Part shown: piece by piece, positions 1 to 10,900 of the stretch | Numbering within the stretch: the first letter of the stretch is position 1 | Layout: each line of letters opens with the position of its first letter | Program-made: the position numbers and the translations under genes | Source: an uncultured Pelagibacteraceae bacterium | GTDB lineage: Bacteria; Pseudomonadota; Alphaproteobacteria; Pelagibacterales; Pelagibacteraceae | DNA: 64,000 nt | NCBI GenBank assembly: GCA_902635685.1 | Contig: CACPOY010000001.1 | Coordinates: 159,417-223,416, forward strand | Reading direction: 5' to 3' | The notes under the pieces: generated by a model | Told to the model about the DNA's origin: nothing | Database searches by the model: none | Seen by the model: the letters and a program-made list of their open reading frames with translations, nothing else

Positions 1-3000
1 GACATTGTCTTACCATTATACAACCCATAGCAACTAATGCTGTGGTAGCGACTCCATACTCCTCAGCACCCATCATTGCTGCAATGACAACATCTCTTCC
101 AGTTTTTATACCTCCATCAGTTCTTAAAGTAACCTTATGTCTCAAATTGTTTAAAGTAAGGACTTGGTTAGCCTCAGTTAGACCCATTTCCCAAGGGATA
201 CCTACATACTTAACACTTGTCTGTGGAGTTGCGCCGGTCCCACCATTATGACCTGAAATTAATATTATATCTGCTTTTGCTTTTGCTACTCCAGCTGCAA
301 TAGTTCCAATACCTGATGACGCAACTAATTTAACACCAACTCTTGCTTTAGGATTTATTTGTTTTAAATCATAAATTAATTGAGCTAAATCTTCAATCGA
401 ATATATATCGTGATGAGGTGGAGGAGAAATCAATGTTACACCTGGTGTAGAATGTCTTAATTTTGCAATTTCCTCTGTAACTTTAAATCCAGGTAATTGA
501 CCACCTTCTCCGGGTTTAGCACCTTGTGCCATTTTAATTTCTATCTCATTGCAATTATTCAAATAATTTATAGTCACACCAAATCGTGCAGATGCAATCT
601 GTTTAACTCTTGAATTTGCACTATCTCCACTATCCATAACTTTAAATCTTTTCGCGTCCTCTCCTCCTTCACCACTGCAAGAAGCCCCTTTAATTCTGTT
701 CATGCCTATAGCTAATGTTTCGTGTGCCTCTTTTGATAAAGCTCCATGTGACATACTCCCACTACCAAATCTTTTTAATATTTTTTCTATGGGTTCTACT
801 TCAGACAATTCAATTGAAGGACCTAATTTTTTTTTTCTAAAATTTATCAAATCTCTTAAATTAATTGGAGGTAGATCATAAATCCCCTCTACATATTTTT
901 TATAAACCGAGTAGGAATTAGAACCGACAGCACTTTGAAGTAAGTGAATTAACCTGCCTTGATATTGATGAGTTTCTCCATTCTTTCTGTACCTATATAT
1001 TCCCCCAATTGGAAGAACTGTATCCGTAGTTTCAAATGCCTCTTTATGAATTTGTCGTATTTTTTTCTCAATACCAGTCAAACCAATTCCAGAAATTTTA
1101 GATACAACTCCAGGAAAATAATCGTTAACTATAGTTCTACTTAATCCAACTGTTTCAAAATTACATCCACCTCTATAAGAACTTAAAACTGAAATACCCA
1201 TTTTTGACATTATCTTTAATAAGCCAGCGTTAACAGATTTGATATATCTCTCAACACAGTCATCAAAACTGTATTGCCCAAACAACTTTTTTTCATGTCT
1301 TTGAAATAAACTGTCAAAAGCTAAATATGGATTAACGGTCGTAGCACCAACACCTATTAAAGTTGCAAAAGAATGAGTGTCTAAAGCTTCGCCTGATTGC
1401 ACGTTTATTGAAACATAACCCCTTAATTTTTTTTCAATTAAGTAAGTATTTATTGCGCCAACACATAAAAGCATAGGCATTGGCAATCTTTCAAACGAAA
1501 GATTTTTGTCAGTTAAAATCAATTGTGTTTTACCTTGTCTTACAGCTATTTCGGACTCTCTTTGTATTCTTTGAATAGCATTAGTTAAATTTTCATCTTT
1601 TGAAAAAGTACAATCAATATTTAAAGAATTTGTACCAAAAAAATTTACAAATTTACTAAATTGTGAGTTTGATAAAATTGGGCTATTTAAAACATAAATA
1701 TTATCTTTCGTTAAAGTATCAAAATCTAAAATGTTCCCTAGATTTCCAAATCTAGTTTTTAAACTCATAACTTTATTTTCTCTAAGAGAGTCAATCGGAG
1801 GGTTGGTAACCTGGCTAAAATTTTGTCTAAAAAAATGATAAAGTGGTCTGTACTTGTCAGATAAAACTGCCAATGGAGTATCATCTCCCATAGAGCCAGT
1901 CGCCTCTTTAGCGTCCTCAGCCATCGGATGTAATATTAATTCTAAGTCCTCTAAACTTATTCCAAAAGTATGTTGTCTCCTTCTTAAATCTTCTCCTTTA
2001 AAAGTAAACTTCTCTCTATTAATTTGTAATTTTTCGTCTAAATCAATTATTTGTGAATTAAAATGTTTATACTCCTTAGCTAAATAATCTTTAATTTGAT
2101 CGTTTGAAAAAACTTTACCTTTTTCTATTCTTATACCTAAGATTTCTCCTGGCCCCAATCTTCCTTTTGATAAAATTTTCTTCTCATTTAATTCTATCAT
2201 TCCGGTTTCAGATCCTGCAAATAGAAGCTTATCTTTCGTTATGGCATATCTTAAAGGTCTTAATCCGTTACGATCGTTAGCAGCAATTACCCACTCATTA
2301 TCTGTTGCAGCTATGGCTGCAGGGCCATCCCATGGCTCCATTGTACTATTTAAAAAATTAAATAATTGTTGATGATTTTTTGGAAGAGTTCTATTTTTTT
2401 TCGACCACGCGTCAGGTACTAACATTAGTTTTGCTAAAGGAGCAGGTTGTCCAGATTTATTTAATAATTCAAAAACATTATCTAATGCAGCGGAATCTGA
2501 AACTCCTTTTCTAATCACAGGCTTCAAATTATCTAGGTTTTCAAAAAGGGGACTATTCATCTCTTCTTCGTGAACTTTCATCCAATTTTTATTCCCTTTA
2601 TAAGTATTTATTTCTCCATTATGTGCTATTGCTCTAAATGGTTGAGCTAAACTCCAGCTCGGAGCCGTATTAGTTGAAAATCTTTGATGAAAAATTGCGT
2701 ATCGTGATATAAATCTTTGATCATTTAAATCTTGATAAAAATCAGATATTGCCTCAGCTAAGAACATACCTTTATAAATTATAGATTTCGAACTAATCGA
2801 ACATATGTAAAAATCATTAAGAGACATTTCAAAAGCTTTATTTTCTATTCTTTTTCTGATTTCATAAATTTTCCTCTCTAACTCTTTATCAAGCAAATTC
2901 TGATCGTTTGATTTAAATAATACCTGAATTATTTCAGGCATAGTTTGTAAAGCTTTTTCACCTAAAACTTTTGGATTAACAGGCACTTGCCTCCATCCAT

Positions 3001-3388
3001 AAATACTAAAATTATTTTTAGTTAGCTCGCTCTCAACAATTGTTTTACAACTCTCTTGAGATGAGTAATCATTTCTGGGTAAGAAAATCATACCTACACA
3101 AATTTCTGAATTATCATAATCATGACCAGTGACTTGAATTTTTTCTATAAAAAAATCTTTTGGAATTTCTAAATGAATTCCAGCACCATCGCCAGTTTTT
3201 CCGTCAGCATCCACTGCTCCTCGGTGCCAAACAGCTTTGAGGGCCTCAATACCATATTCAACTACTGCCCTAGATTTTTTTCCTTCCGTTGAGCAAATAA
3301 ATCCCACTCCACATGAGTCATGTTCCATTTCTGAGGAATAAACATGATTTTTAGTTAGTAATTCAAAATTTTTTTTATAATTTTCCAT
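1..3388 (-). CDS. gltB: Glutamate synthase (NADPH) large subunit, partial
   Basis: This is the large subunit of glutamate synthase (GOGAT), which makes two glutamates from glutamine and 2-oxoglutarate. The frame is open from the ATG at 3388 to the window start, about 1129 codons, so the C-terminal quarter is missing; the ORF track omits it because it has no stop here. The N-terminus has a short propeptide followed by CGVGF near residue 26. That Cys becomes the N-terminal nucleophile of the class II amidotransferase domain in this family. RFSTNTAPSW and AHNGEINT follow further in. The visible end, around VAMGCIMVRQC, is the start of the 3Fe-4S motif. The start codon overlaps the gltD stop (TAATG), so the two subunits are translationally coupled. 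Identification is secure; the missing part cannot be assessed. Confidence 0.96.
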   Translation of the reverse strand, partial: MENYKKNFELLTKNHVYSSEMEHDSCGVGFICSTEGKKSRAVVEYGIEALKAVWHRGAVDADGKTGDGAGIHLEIPKDFFIEKIQVTGHDYDNSEICVGMIFLPRNDYSSQESCKTIVESELTKNNFSIYGWRQVPVNPKVLGEKALQTMPEIIQVLFKSNDQNLLDKELERKIYEIRKRIENKAFEMSLNDFYICSISSKSIIYKGMFLAEAISDFYQDLNDQRFISRYAIFHQRFSTNTAPSWSLAQPFRAIAHNGEINTYKGNKNWMKVHEEEMNSPLFENLDNLKPVIRKGVSDSAALDNVFELLNKSGQPAPLAKLMLVPDAWSKKNRTLPKNHQQLFNFLNSTMEPWDGPAAIAATDNEWVIAANDRNGLRPLRYAITKDKLLFAGSETGMIELNEKKILSKGRLGPGEILGIRIEKGKVFSNDQIKDYLAKEYKHFNSQIIDLDEKLQINREKFTFKGEDLRRRQHTFGISLEDLELILHPMAEDAKEATGSMGDDTPLAVLSDKYRPLYHFFRQNFSQVTNPPIDSLRENKVMSLKTRFGNLGNILDFDTLTKDNIYVLNSPILSNSQFSKFVNFFGTNSLNIDCTFSKDENLTNAIQRIQRESEIAVRQGKTQLILTDKNLSFERLPMPMLLCVGAINTYLIEKKLRGYVSINVQSGEALDTHSFATLIGVGATTVNPYLAFDSLFQRHEKKLFGQYSFDDCVERYIKSVNAGLLKIMSKMGISVLSSYRGGCNFETVGLSRTIVNDYFPGVVSKISGIGLTGIEKKIRQIHKEAFETTDTVLPIGGIYRYRKNGETHQYQGRLIHLLQSAVGSNSYSVYKKYVEGIYDLPPINLRDLINFRKKKLGPSIELSEVEPIEKILKRFGSGSMSHGALSKEAHETLAIGMNRIKGASCSGEGGEDAKRFKVMDSGDSANSRVKQIASARFGVTINYLNNCNEIEIKMAQGAKPGEGGQLPGFKVTEEIAKLRHSTPGVTLISPPPHHDIYSIEDLAQLIYDLKQINPKARVGVKLVASSGIGTIAAGVAKAKADIILISGHNGGTGATPQTSVKYVGIPWEMGLTEANQVLTLNNLRHKVTLRTDGGIKTGRDVVIAAMMGAEEYGVATTALVAMGCIMVRQC

Positions 3389-4827
3389 TAAGCAACTTTT
3401 ATTTTTCCCAATTTATTATTTTCTAAATAAGTCTTAATTGAAGATGCTGCATCTCTTCCGTCTTTAATAGCCCAAACGACTAAAGAGGCTCCTCTTACAA
3501 TATCCCCTGCAGCAAAAACGCCTTTTAAATTAGTTTCCATAGTATCAAAATCTGTTTTAATAGTTCCCCATCTAGTAACTTGTAATTCCTGAGCTTCAAA
3601 AAGAAGGGGTAAATTTTCTGGATCAAAACCTAGAGCTTTTATAACCATATCAGCTTTTATTTCAAATGCCGAACCTTCTTTAATTACTGGTTTCCTTCTT
3701 CCAGATTCATCTGGTTCACCTAATTTAATTTGATCAACTACCAAATTTTCAATTTTATTTTTACCTTTAAATTCTTTTGGGCTAGATAACCACACAAACT
3801 CAACACCTTCCTCCTCAGCATTTGCTACTTCTCTCGCTGATCCAGGCATATTTTCTTTATCTCTTCTATAAATACATTTTACTGACTTTGCATTTTGTCT
3901 AACTGATGTTCTTACACAATCCATAGCAGTATCACCACCACCTATTACGACAACATCTTTTCCTTCAGCATTTAATATACCTTTGTCAAATAATTCTACT
4001 TTATCTCCTAAGCCTTTTTTATTTGATGCTATCAAAAACTCCATTGCTGGAAAAATGTTTTCTAAATCATTTCCAGGTAATTCGATTTCTCTCGGTTTAT
4101 AAACACCGGTAGCAATTAAAATTGCATCATGTTCTTTTCTTAATTGCTCTAAAGTCGCATCTTTTCCTACTTCAAAGTTTTGAACAAATTTAATTCCACC
4201 ATCCTTTAAGAGTTTTGTACGTCTTTCAACTACATATTTTTCTAATTTAAAATTTGGAATACCATAAATTAACAATCCTCCTGCACGATCATATCGATCA
4301 TACACGGTAATTTTATAACCATTTTGTCTTAGTTGTTCAGCTGCCGCTAATCCTGCGGGACCTGCTCCAATTATGCCAACACTTTGATCTTTTTCATATT
4401 TCACATTAATTGGCTTAACCCAGCCCTTTTCCCATGCGTTATCAGTTATATATTTTTCAACTGAACCTATTGTTACCGTTCCATGGCCTGATTGTTCTAT
4501 TACACAATTTCCTTCACATAATCTGTCTTGTGGACAAATTCTTCCACAAACTTCAGGCATGTTGTTAGTACTTTGGGATAACTCGTAAGCTTCTTTAAGT
4601 CTTCCTTCTGCTGTTAATTTCAACCAATCAGGAATATTGTTACTCAATGGACAATGCACTTGGCAAAAAGGGACTCCACATTGTGAACATCTACTTGATT
4701 GGTCTTGTGCTTTCTGATTAATAAAATCTCCATAAATCTCATTAAAATCTGATTTTCTTGTATCAACATCCCTTTTAGGTGGGTTTTGTTGACCTATTTT
4801 TACAAATTTTAGCATTTTATCTGACAT
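3388..4827 (-). CDS. gltD: Glutamate synthase small subunit
   Basis: This is the beta subunit of GOGAT; it passes electrons from NADPH through FAD and Fe-S clusters to the large subunit. Two cysteine clusters are visible: C47/C50/C55/C59 (CSQCGVPFCQVHC) and C94/C98/C104/C108 (CGRICPQDRLCEGNC). An FAD-binding GIIGAGPAGL lies near residue 151 and a second dinucleotide motif, VVIGGGDTAMDC, near residue 290. At 479 aa it has the usual length. It is first in a gltD-gltB operon, an order also seen in other alphaproteobacteria. The 183 bp upstream region, shared with uppP, carries the inverted repeats listed separately. Confidence 0.97.
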   Translation of the reverse strand: MSDKMLKFVKIGQQNPPKRDVDTRKSDFNEIYGDFINQKAQDQSSRCSQCGVPFCQVHCPLSNNIPDWLKLTAEGRLKEAYELSQSTNNMPEVCGRICPQDRLCEGNCVIEQSGHGTVTIGSVEKYITDNAWEKGWVKPINVKYEKDQSVGIIGAGPAGLAAAEQLRQNGYKITVYDRYDRAGGLLIYGIPNFKLEKYVVERRTKLLKDGGIKFVQNFEVGKDATLEQLRKEHDAILIATGVYKPREIELPGNDLENIFPAMEFLIASNKKGLGDKVELFDKGILNAEGKDVVVIGGGDTAMDCVRTSVRQNAKSVKCIYRRDKENMPGSAREVANAEEEGVEFVWLSSPKEFKGKNKIENLVVDQIKLGEPDESGRRKPVIKEGSAFEIKADMVIKALGFDPENLPLLFEAQELQVTRWGTIKTDFDTMETNLKGVFAAGDIVRGASLVVWAIKDGRDAASSIKTYLENNKLGKIKVA

Positions 4828-4883
4828 AACAATTATAAATTTAGAGCAAAATATACTTTGTTTTTCAATGTAAAAGAAATATT

Positions 4884-4956
4884 TAGGTCAGAATATATTA
4901 CCTAATTTGATGAATATTGCCTTTGAATTCTAGGTTTTTGGATAAATGCATACCTA
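4884..4956. repeat. Two TAGGT...ACCTA inverted repeats between gltD and uppP
   Basis: TAGGT at 4884-4888 pairs with ACCTA at 4900-4904, and TAGGT at 4931-4935 pairs with ACCTA at 4952-4956. The right arms also sit in imperfect direct repeats (TACCTAATTTGATGAATA and TACCTAATATGAATAAA). The repeats lie in the divergent promoter region, so they could be a tandem operator for gltD, uppP or both. Arms of 5 bp in AT-rich DNA are weak evidence. Confidence 0.35.
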
Positions 4957-4991
4957 ATATGAATAAATCGAATTGTTTAAAATCGATATTT

Positions 4992-5011
4992 TTTAAGTTA
5001 CCACACTTAAA
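4992..5011 (+). other. Hairpin abutting the uppP start codon
   Basis: TTTAAGT (4992-4998) is followed by a 6-nt loop and ACTTAAA (5005-5011), whose last base is the A of the uppP ATG. No Shine-Dalgarno sequence is visible upstream of that ATG. If it forms in the mRNA, the AU-rich stem would occlude initiation. It may also be chance. Confidence 0.3.
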
Positions 5012-5778
5012 TGTTTGACGAATTTTTAGAAATATTCATTCTTTCAGCAGTTCAAGGAATATCAGAATTCTTACCAATTAGCTCCTCGGCGCATTTAATT
5101 TTAATTTCTAGTTTTTTTGATTTAAAAATAAATTCTTTATTAATAGACATTAGTTTGCATTTAGGTTCGCTAATCGCAATAATATTTTATTTCAGAAAAG
5201 ATTTATTTGACTTAAATAACAATCGAAAATATCTAAATCTAATTCTATTTGGATCGATACCACTTTTAATATTTGGATATATATTGCATACATCCGAACT
5301 AATTTATCTTTTAAGGAATATAAAAGTAATTGCATTTACATCTTTGTTTTTTGGAATAATTTTGTTTTTTTCAGACCAGGCTAAAACAGAAAAAAATATA
5401 TCTACAAATTTAGATTTTAAATCAATAATATTTATTGGTCTATTTCAAATTTTGGCACTAATACCGGGTGTTAGTCGAGCGGGTATAACTTTGACTGCAG
5501 CAAGATTCTTAAAATTCAATAGGGTCGATTCTGGTAAAATCTCCTTTTTGTTGTCTATTCCCGCTTTAGCTGGTGCTAGTTTTCTTGGACTCCAAGACCT
5601 TATGGGTCAACCATTAGAAATAAATCATTTAATTATTTTTGCTATAATTTTATCTTTTTTATTTTCTTTTATAACAGTAAGATTTTTTTTAAATTTTATT
5701 AATAAATTTTCATTAAATATTTTTATAATTTATAGAATTTTATTATCACTTATCTTATTTGGAATTATTTATCTTTAA
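5011..5778 (+). CDS. uppP: Undecaprenyl-diphosphatase (UppP/BacA)
   Basis: This integral membrane phosphatase converts undecaprenyl diphosphate to the monophosphate, recycling the lipid carrier of peptidoglycan and O-antigen synthesis. Both family signatures are present: GISEFLPISSSAHL near residue 16 and PGVSRAGITL near residue 150. The rest is a series of hydrophobic helices typical of the 250-270 aa family. The gene is divergent from gltD and convergent with the EamA transporter, with which it overlaps by 4 bp at the stop codons. It fits with the other envelope genes in the window (murJ, lnt, plsC). Confidence 0.95.
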   Translation: MFDEFLEIFILSAVQGISEFLPISSSAHLILISSFFDLKINSLLIDISLHLGSLIAIIFYFRKDLFDLNNNRKYLNLILFGSIPLLIFGYILHTSELIYLLRNIKVIAFTSLFFGIILFFSDQAKTEKNISTNLDFKSIIFIGLFQILALIPGVSRAGITLTAARFLKFNRVDSGKISFLLSIPALAGASFLGLQDLMGQPLEINHLIIFAIILSFLFSFITVRFFLNFINKFSLNIFIIYRILLSLILFGIIYL

Positions 5779-6665
5779 GAAGACCTTTTTATTAAAGGAA
5801 CTAATTGAGAAAACAAAACACCTGATAATATAAATAAACATCCTAACAAATTATTTATATCTAATATTTGATTTAGCAAAAACCATGCTGCTACTGTAGC
5901 AAAAACACCTTCCAGAGAAAATATTATAGCAGCGGGAGCAGGGGTAATATTTTTTTGAGCATATATCTGTAATACAAAAGCAAGTCCACCTGATAATATT
6001 CCAGCATATAAAATTGAGTCTATCTCGTTTACGATATTTTCAAAAATAAACTCCTCATAAACTGAACCAATTAAAAAAGAAAATATAGCTACAATTAAAG
6101 TTTGAACAGCGCCGATGGTTATGGGCAAATTGTATTTTGTAATAATTATTGATGTAAAAATAATGTGCGTACTCCAGAATAATGCTCCAAGAATGACCAA
6201 TGTATCTCCAAGCCTAACTGTAGCATCATAAAAACTTGTTAATAGATATCCACCAATTAAACATAAAATTACTGAAGGCCATACACTCCAATGTAATGAG
6301 TTCCTCTTAAATATAAAAAGAATAATCGGTACCATAGGGACATAAAAAATTGTAAAGAAGGCGGCATTGGCTACATCCGTATAAAGTAGAGCTATTTGTT
6401 GTAATGCTGAGCCTAAAAAAAGTGATAATCCAATTAAACAGGACAGAATAACAAAATGTCTATAACCAATTTTAAACTCTATTTTAAATTTTTTAGTCTC
6501 AAATAATAATGCTACAGGAAGAATTGCTAAAAAACCTACAAAAAATCTAACTGCATTAAATGTAAAAGGACCTATATCATCCATACCAGTGTCTTGAGCT
6601 ATAAATGTAGTTCCCCAAATAAATGTGCATAACAAAGCACTTAACAATGAAACACTCTTGGACAT
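5775..6665 (-). CDS. EamA/DMT-family membrane transporter
   Basis: This is a 296 aa protein of the drug/metabolite transporter superfamily with two EamA repeats and about ten hydrophobic helices. The N-terminus SALLCTFIWGTTFIAQDTG is typical of the first EamA repeat, and the second half (LGALFWSTHIIFTSIIIT, then GGLAFVLQIYAQKNITPAPA) is typical of the second. Substrates range from amino acids to nucleotides or drugs and cannot be read from sequence. It starts 7 bp after the aceF stop, so it is probably the last gene of the aceE-aceF transcript, and its stop overlaps that of uppP. Confidence 0.88.
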   Translation of the reverse strand: MSKSVSLLSALLCTFIWGTTFIAQDTGMDDIGPFTFNAVRFFVGFLAILPVALLFETKKFKIEFKIGYRHFVILSCLIGLSLFLGSALQQIALLYTDVANAAFFTIFYVPMVPIILFIFKRNSLHWSVWPSVILCLIGGYLLTSFYDATVRLGDTLVILGALFWSTHIIFTSIIITKYNLPITIGAVQTLIVAIFSFLIGSVYEEFIFENIVNEIDSILYAGILSGGLAFVLQIYAQKNITPAPAAIIFSLEGVFATVAAWFLLNQILDINNLLGCLFILSGVLFSQLVPLIKRSS

Positions 6666-6672
6666 TATTTAA

Positions 6673-7938
6673 CTAAACAGCTAGCTTATAGGCAAAATTT
6701 TTGCCCAAATTTTCTTTTAAATTATTATTAAATCGAGCTGCCTCCGCACCGTCGATAATTCTATGATCATACGATAAAGAAAGTGGTAACATAGTACGTG
6801 TAACAAATTTTCCATCCATAAATACCTGTTTTTTTTCTGCTCTGCCTACTCCCAAAATAGCAACCTCAGGATAATTTATAATTGGAGTAAAGAAAGATCC
6901 ACCAATTCCTCCAAGGCTAGTTATGGTCATTGAACCTCCAAATAACTCTTTTTTATCAATTTTAAGATCTCTGCATTGTTGACTTATTTTTTTTAATTCT
7001 GTGCTTATTAAAGAAATATTCTTATTATCAGCATTCCTCAATTTTGGAACCATCAAACCATGGGGAGTATCTACTGCTATACCAACATGATAATATTTTT
7101 TAACAGTCATTTTACCATTTTCAATTTCATCTATTGAGGTATTAAAATTTGGAAATTTTTTCAATGATGTTGTTAATGCTTTTACGATGAAAGCTAATGG
7201 TGTAATTTTTTTTTTTTCACCAGTATATATATCCGTTAGAGAAGTTCTGAATTCCTCTAATTCAGTTATATCAGCTTCATCATGATTAGTTACGTGAGGA
7301 ATTTTTGTCCACGAGTTCATCAAATATCTAGATGATAACTTTTTTACTCTCGGGATGTCTCTAATATCTACTTCTCCAAAATCTGAATGTGAATATTCTA
7401 GTTCAATCTTTTTTTCAGTTGTAATTTGATCTTTGAAATTTTTATTAGATTTGGTTGCAACAAATAACTTCACATCACTTTCGGTAATCCTCCCTTGTCT
7501 TTCACTACCTGGAACTTTATTAATATTAACTCCCAGTTCTCTTGCAAATTTTCTTACTTTTGGTGATGCAGAAGCTTTTGCAGAAAAATCTTTGATTATT
7601 ATATTTTTAGTTTCATTACTTTTTTTTAATTCATTTTTTTTTATTTTTTTTGATAATTGATTTTTTGTTAATTCCTGGACACTTGTTTTTTTAACTTCTT
7701 TCTCACTTTCAATTTCAATAATTTTATCACCTTCCGATACTTTGTCTCCAATTTTAACTTTTACAGAAGTTACAGTACCATCATCAGATGATGGTATTTC
7801 CACACTAGATTTATCGCTTTCAATAGTTATTAGTGGATCATTCTTTTTAATTTTTTGACCTTTTTTAATTAAAACTTCAATGACTTCTACGTCTTTGAAT
7901 TCACCAATATTTGGAACTTTTATATCTATATTTGACAT
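6673..7938 (-). CDS. aceF: Pyruvate dehydrogenase E2, dihydrolipoamide acetyltransferase
   Basis: E2 core of the pyruvate dehydrogenase complex; it transfers acetyl from lipoamide to CoA. Domain order: one lipoyl domain (residues about 1-75, lipoylated Lys in ESDKSSVEI), a Lys-rich linker, a peripheral subunit-binding domain (ASPKVRKFARELGVNI, residues about 124-160), and the acyltransferase domain with the catalytic SYDHRIIDG near the C-terminus. At 421 aa with a single lipoyl domain it is shorter than the three-lipoyl E. coli enzyme. Its lipoyl domain is very like the one fused to the upstream AceE. The start overlaps the aceE stop by one base. No lpd (E3) gene lies in the window. Confidence 0.95.
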   Translation of the reverse strand: MSNIDIKVPNIGEFKDVEVIEVLIKKGQKIKKNDPLITIESDKSSVEIPSSDDGTVTSVKVKIGDKVSEGDKIIEIESEKEVKKTSVQELTKNQLSKKIKKNELKKSNETKNIIIKDFSAKASASPKVRKFARELGVNINKVPGSERQGRITESDVKLFVATKSNKNFKDQITTEKKIELEYSHSDFGEVDIRDIPRVKKLSSRYLMNSWTKIPHVTNHDEADITELEEFRTSLTDIYTGEKKKITPLAFIVKALTTSLKKFPNFNTSIDEIENGKMTVKKYYHVGIAVDTPHGLMVPKLRNADNKNISLISTELKKISQQCRDLKIDKKELFGGSMTITSLGGIGGSFFTPIINYPEVAILGVGRAEKKQVFMDGKFVTRTMLPLSLSYDHRIIDGAEAARFNNNLKENLGKNFAYKLAV

Positions 7939-10900
7939 TATAGTTTTGTCGGCATTGGTTTATTTTTATCAATTTTGTATTTCTTTATTGCCTCTTGAGC
8001 ATATTTAGATGCAATTAATTGTTCTTTAGCTAAAACACTTAGTCCATAAGTAACAACGTGCTCTTTATCAACTTCAAAAAACTTCCTTAAATTTTTTCTT
8101 GTATCACTTCTACCAAATCCGTCTGTTCCTAGTGAATAAAAGCTCTTATTTGTATAAGGTCGAATTTGGTCAGAGTTCATTCTCATATAATCTGATGCAG
8201 CTAGAATAGGACCTTCAGTTTTACCTAAACAACTTTCAACATATGATTTTTTTGCTTCTTTTTCAGGATTTAATAAATTATACCTCTCGACCTCTAAACC
8301 ATCCCTTCTTAATTCATTAAAACTAGTCACGCTCCAAACCTCACTATCAATTTGATATTCGGTTTGTAAAATTTCTGCAGCAGCCATCATTTCTCTTAAG
8401 ATTGTACCAGATCCTAAAAACTGAATTTTAGTTTTTTTATATTTGTTAAATTCTTTTATTTTATACATTCCTTTTAATATACCTTCTTCACATGATTTAT
8501 CTGTTGGCATAGCAGGGTGAGGATAATTTTCATTCATTGTAGTAATGTAATAAAAAATATTTTCTTTATTCTCGTGCATTCTTTTCAACCCTTCTCTAAA
8601 TATGGTTGCTAACTCATAATGAAATGTTGGATCATAGGACTTACAATTTGGAATTGTTGATGCCATTAAATGACTATGTCCATCTTGGTGTTGTAAACCT
8701 TCTCCTGCTAAAGTAGTTCTTCCAGCAGTAGCACCAATTAAAAATCCTCTTGATTGACTATCTGCTCCCGCCCAAGCAAAGTCACCTATTCTCTGAAAAC
8801 CAAACATTGAATAAAATAAATAAATTGGGATCATTTCAATATCATGATTTGTGTAAGAAGTACCTGCAGCAATCCATGAAGACATTGCACCTGCCTCATT
8901 GATTCCTTCTTCCAAAACTTGTCCACTTTTTTCTTCTCTATATGAACTTAATTGTGCCGCATCCTCAGGTTCATATTTTTGTCCTTCATGAGCATAAATA
9001 CCAATTTTTTGAAAAAAACCTTCCATTCCAAATGTTCTCGCTTCGTCAGGAATAATTGGCACCAATCTTGGAGCAACATTTTTATCTCTTAAAAGATTTG
9101 TTAACATTCTGACTAATGCCATGGTAGTGGACATCTCTTTATCTCCTGTTGATACTTTCATATTGTCAAAAATATTTTTTGGAGGAGCTTTAATGGGTTT
9201 TGCATAAGTAGTCCTCTCTGGGATAAATCCTCCAAGTTGAAGTCTTCTTTCTTTTATATATTTTATTTCTGGTGAGTTTTGGTCCGGCTTATAATATTCA
9301 ATATTTTGTACCTGTTTATCAGTTAGAGGGACATCAAACCTGTCTCTGTAATACATCAAATCGTTTATATCTAATTTTTTAGTTTGATGTGTTGTATTTA
9401 CACTTTCACCGCTTTTACCCATACCATAACCCTTTATAGTCTTGGCAATCACAACTGTTGGACTTCCAATATTTTTTGAGGCTTTATCATAAGCTGCAAA
9501 AACTTTGTGAGGATCATGTCCACCTCTATTCAGTCTCCATATATCTTTATCTGAAAGGCTGGAAACTAATTCTTTAGTTTCAGGATATTTGCCAAAAAAT
9601 TTTTCTCTGACATAAGCTCCGTCTCTTGCTTTCATCGCTTGATATTCACCATCAACGGTTTCATTCATAACTTTAATTAAATAGCCAGTTTTATCATTAG
9701 CCAATAGCGGATCCCAATAAGAACCCCAGATTACTTTAATAACATTCCATCCAGCTCCTCTAAAAATACCCTCTAATTCTTGTATAATTTTTCCATTGCC
9801 CCTTACTGGTCCGTCCAATCTTTGAAGATTGCAATTGATTACAAATATTAAATTATCTAATTTTTCTCTAGCTGCTAAACCGATTGCACCTAAAGACTCT
9901 GGTTCATCCATTTCCCCATCTCCTAAAAAAGCCCATACTTTTCGTCCTTCATCTTTAATTAGACCTCTGTTAATTAAATATTTCATATATCTTGCTTGAT
10001 ATATTGCTAGCATTGGTCCTAAACCCATTGAGACTGTGGGAAATTGCCAAAAATTTGGCATCAACCAAGGGTGTGGATAAGATGAAAGACCTCCTGGATT
10101 GACTTCTTGCCTAAAACTATCTAACTGCTTTTCGTTAAGTCTTCCCTCAAGAAACGCTCTTGCGTACATACCTGGCGCGCTATGGCCTTGAAAGTAAATT
10201 AAATCCCCACCAAATTTATTATTTTTTGCTCTCCAAAAATGATTCATACCTACATCATAAAGTGTAGCAGCTGATGCAAATGTTCCAATATGTCCTCCTA
10301 GCTCTGGAAACTTTTTGTTCACACGAACAACCATTGCTGCGGAATTCCATCTTATCAATGACCTAATTCTTCTCTCGATATTTTGATCACCATTTGATTT
10401 TTTCTCTTCATTTACTGGAATTGTATTTATATAAGGTGTGTTTTGTGTATAGGGAATATTTGCACCCTCCATATAAGCTTTATTAATTAATTCCTTTATT
10501 AAATAATGAGCTCTCTGATTACCATCTTTTTCAATTACTGCAGAAAGTGACTCTAACCACTCATTGGTTTCTAATGGATCAATATCACCGTCATTAACTA
10601 CTTGAATTATTTCTGGTTTTTTTCTCTCACTATTATTTGTATGGATAGTTTGCTCTTGTTTTTTTTCTAATGATTTCTCCGCCTCTTTAATCAAGTTTTC
10701 AGTGTCTTTTGGAATAGTTTTTGATTGAGAATTTTTTTCAATTGAACCTGAAACACTGAGAATTAAATCACCTTTCGAAACTTTATCACCTACTTTAACT
10801 TTAATTGTCTCAATTATACCTGATAATGTCGAAGGTATTTCAACACTTGATTTATCACTTTCAATAGTAACTACTGGATCATTTTTGGCAATTTTTTCAC

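Noticed and set aside
5779-5806. CCTTTTTATTAAAGG as a terminator between uppP and the EamA gene
   Set aside because: It is within the EamA coding sequence, with an AT-only loop and a weak 5-bp stem; not convincing.
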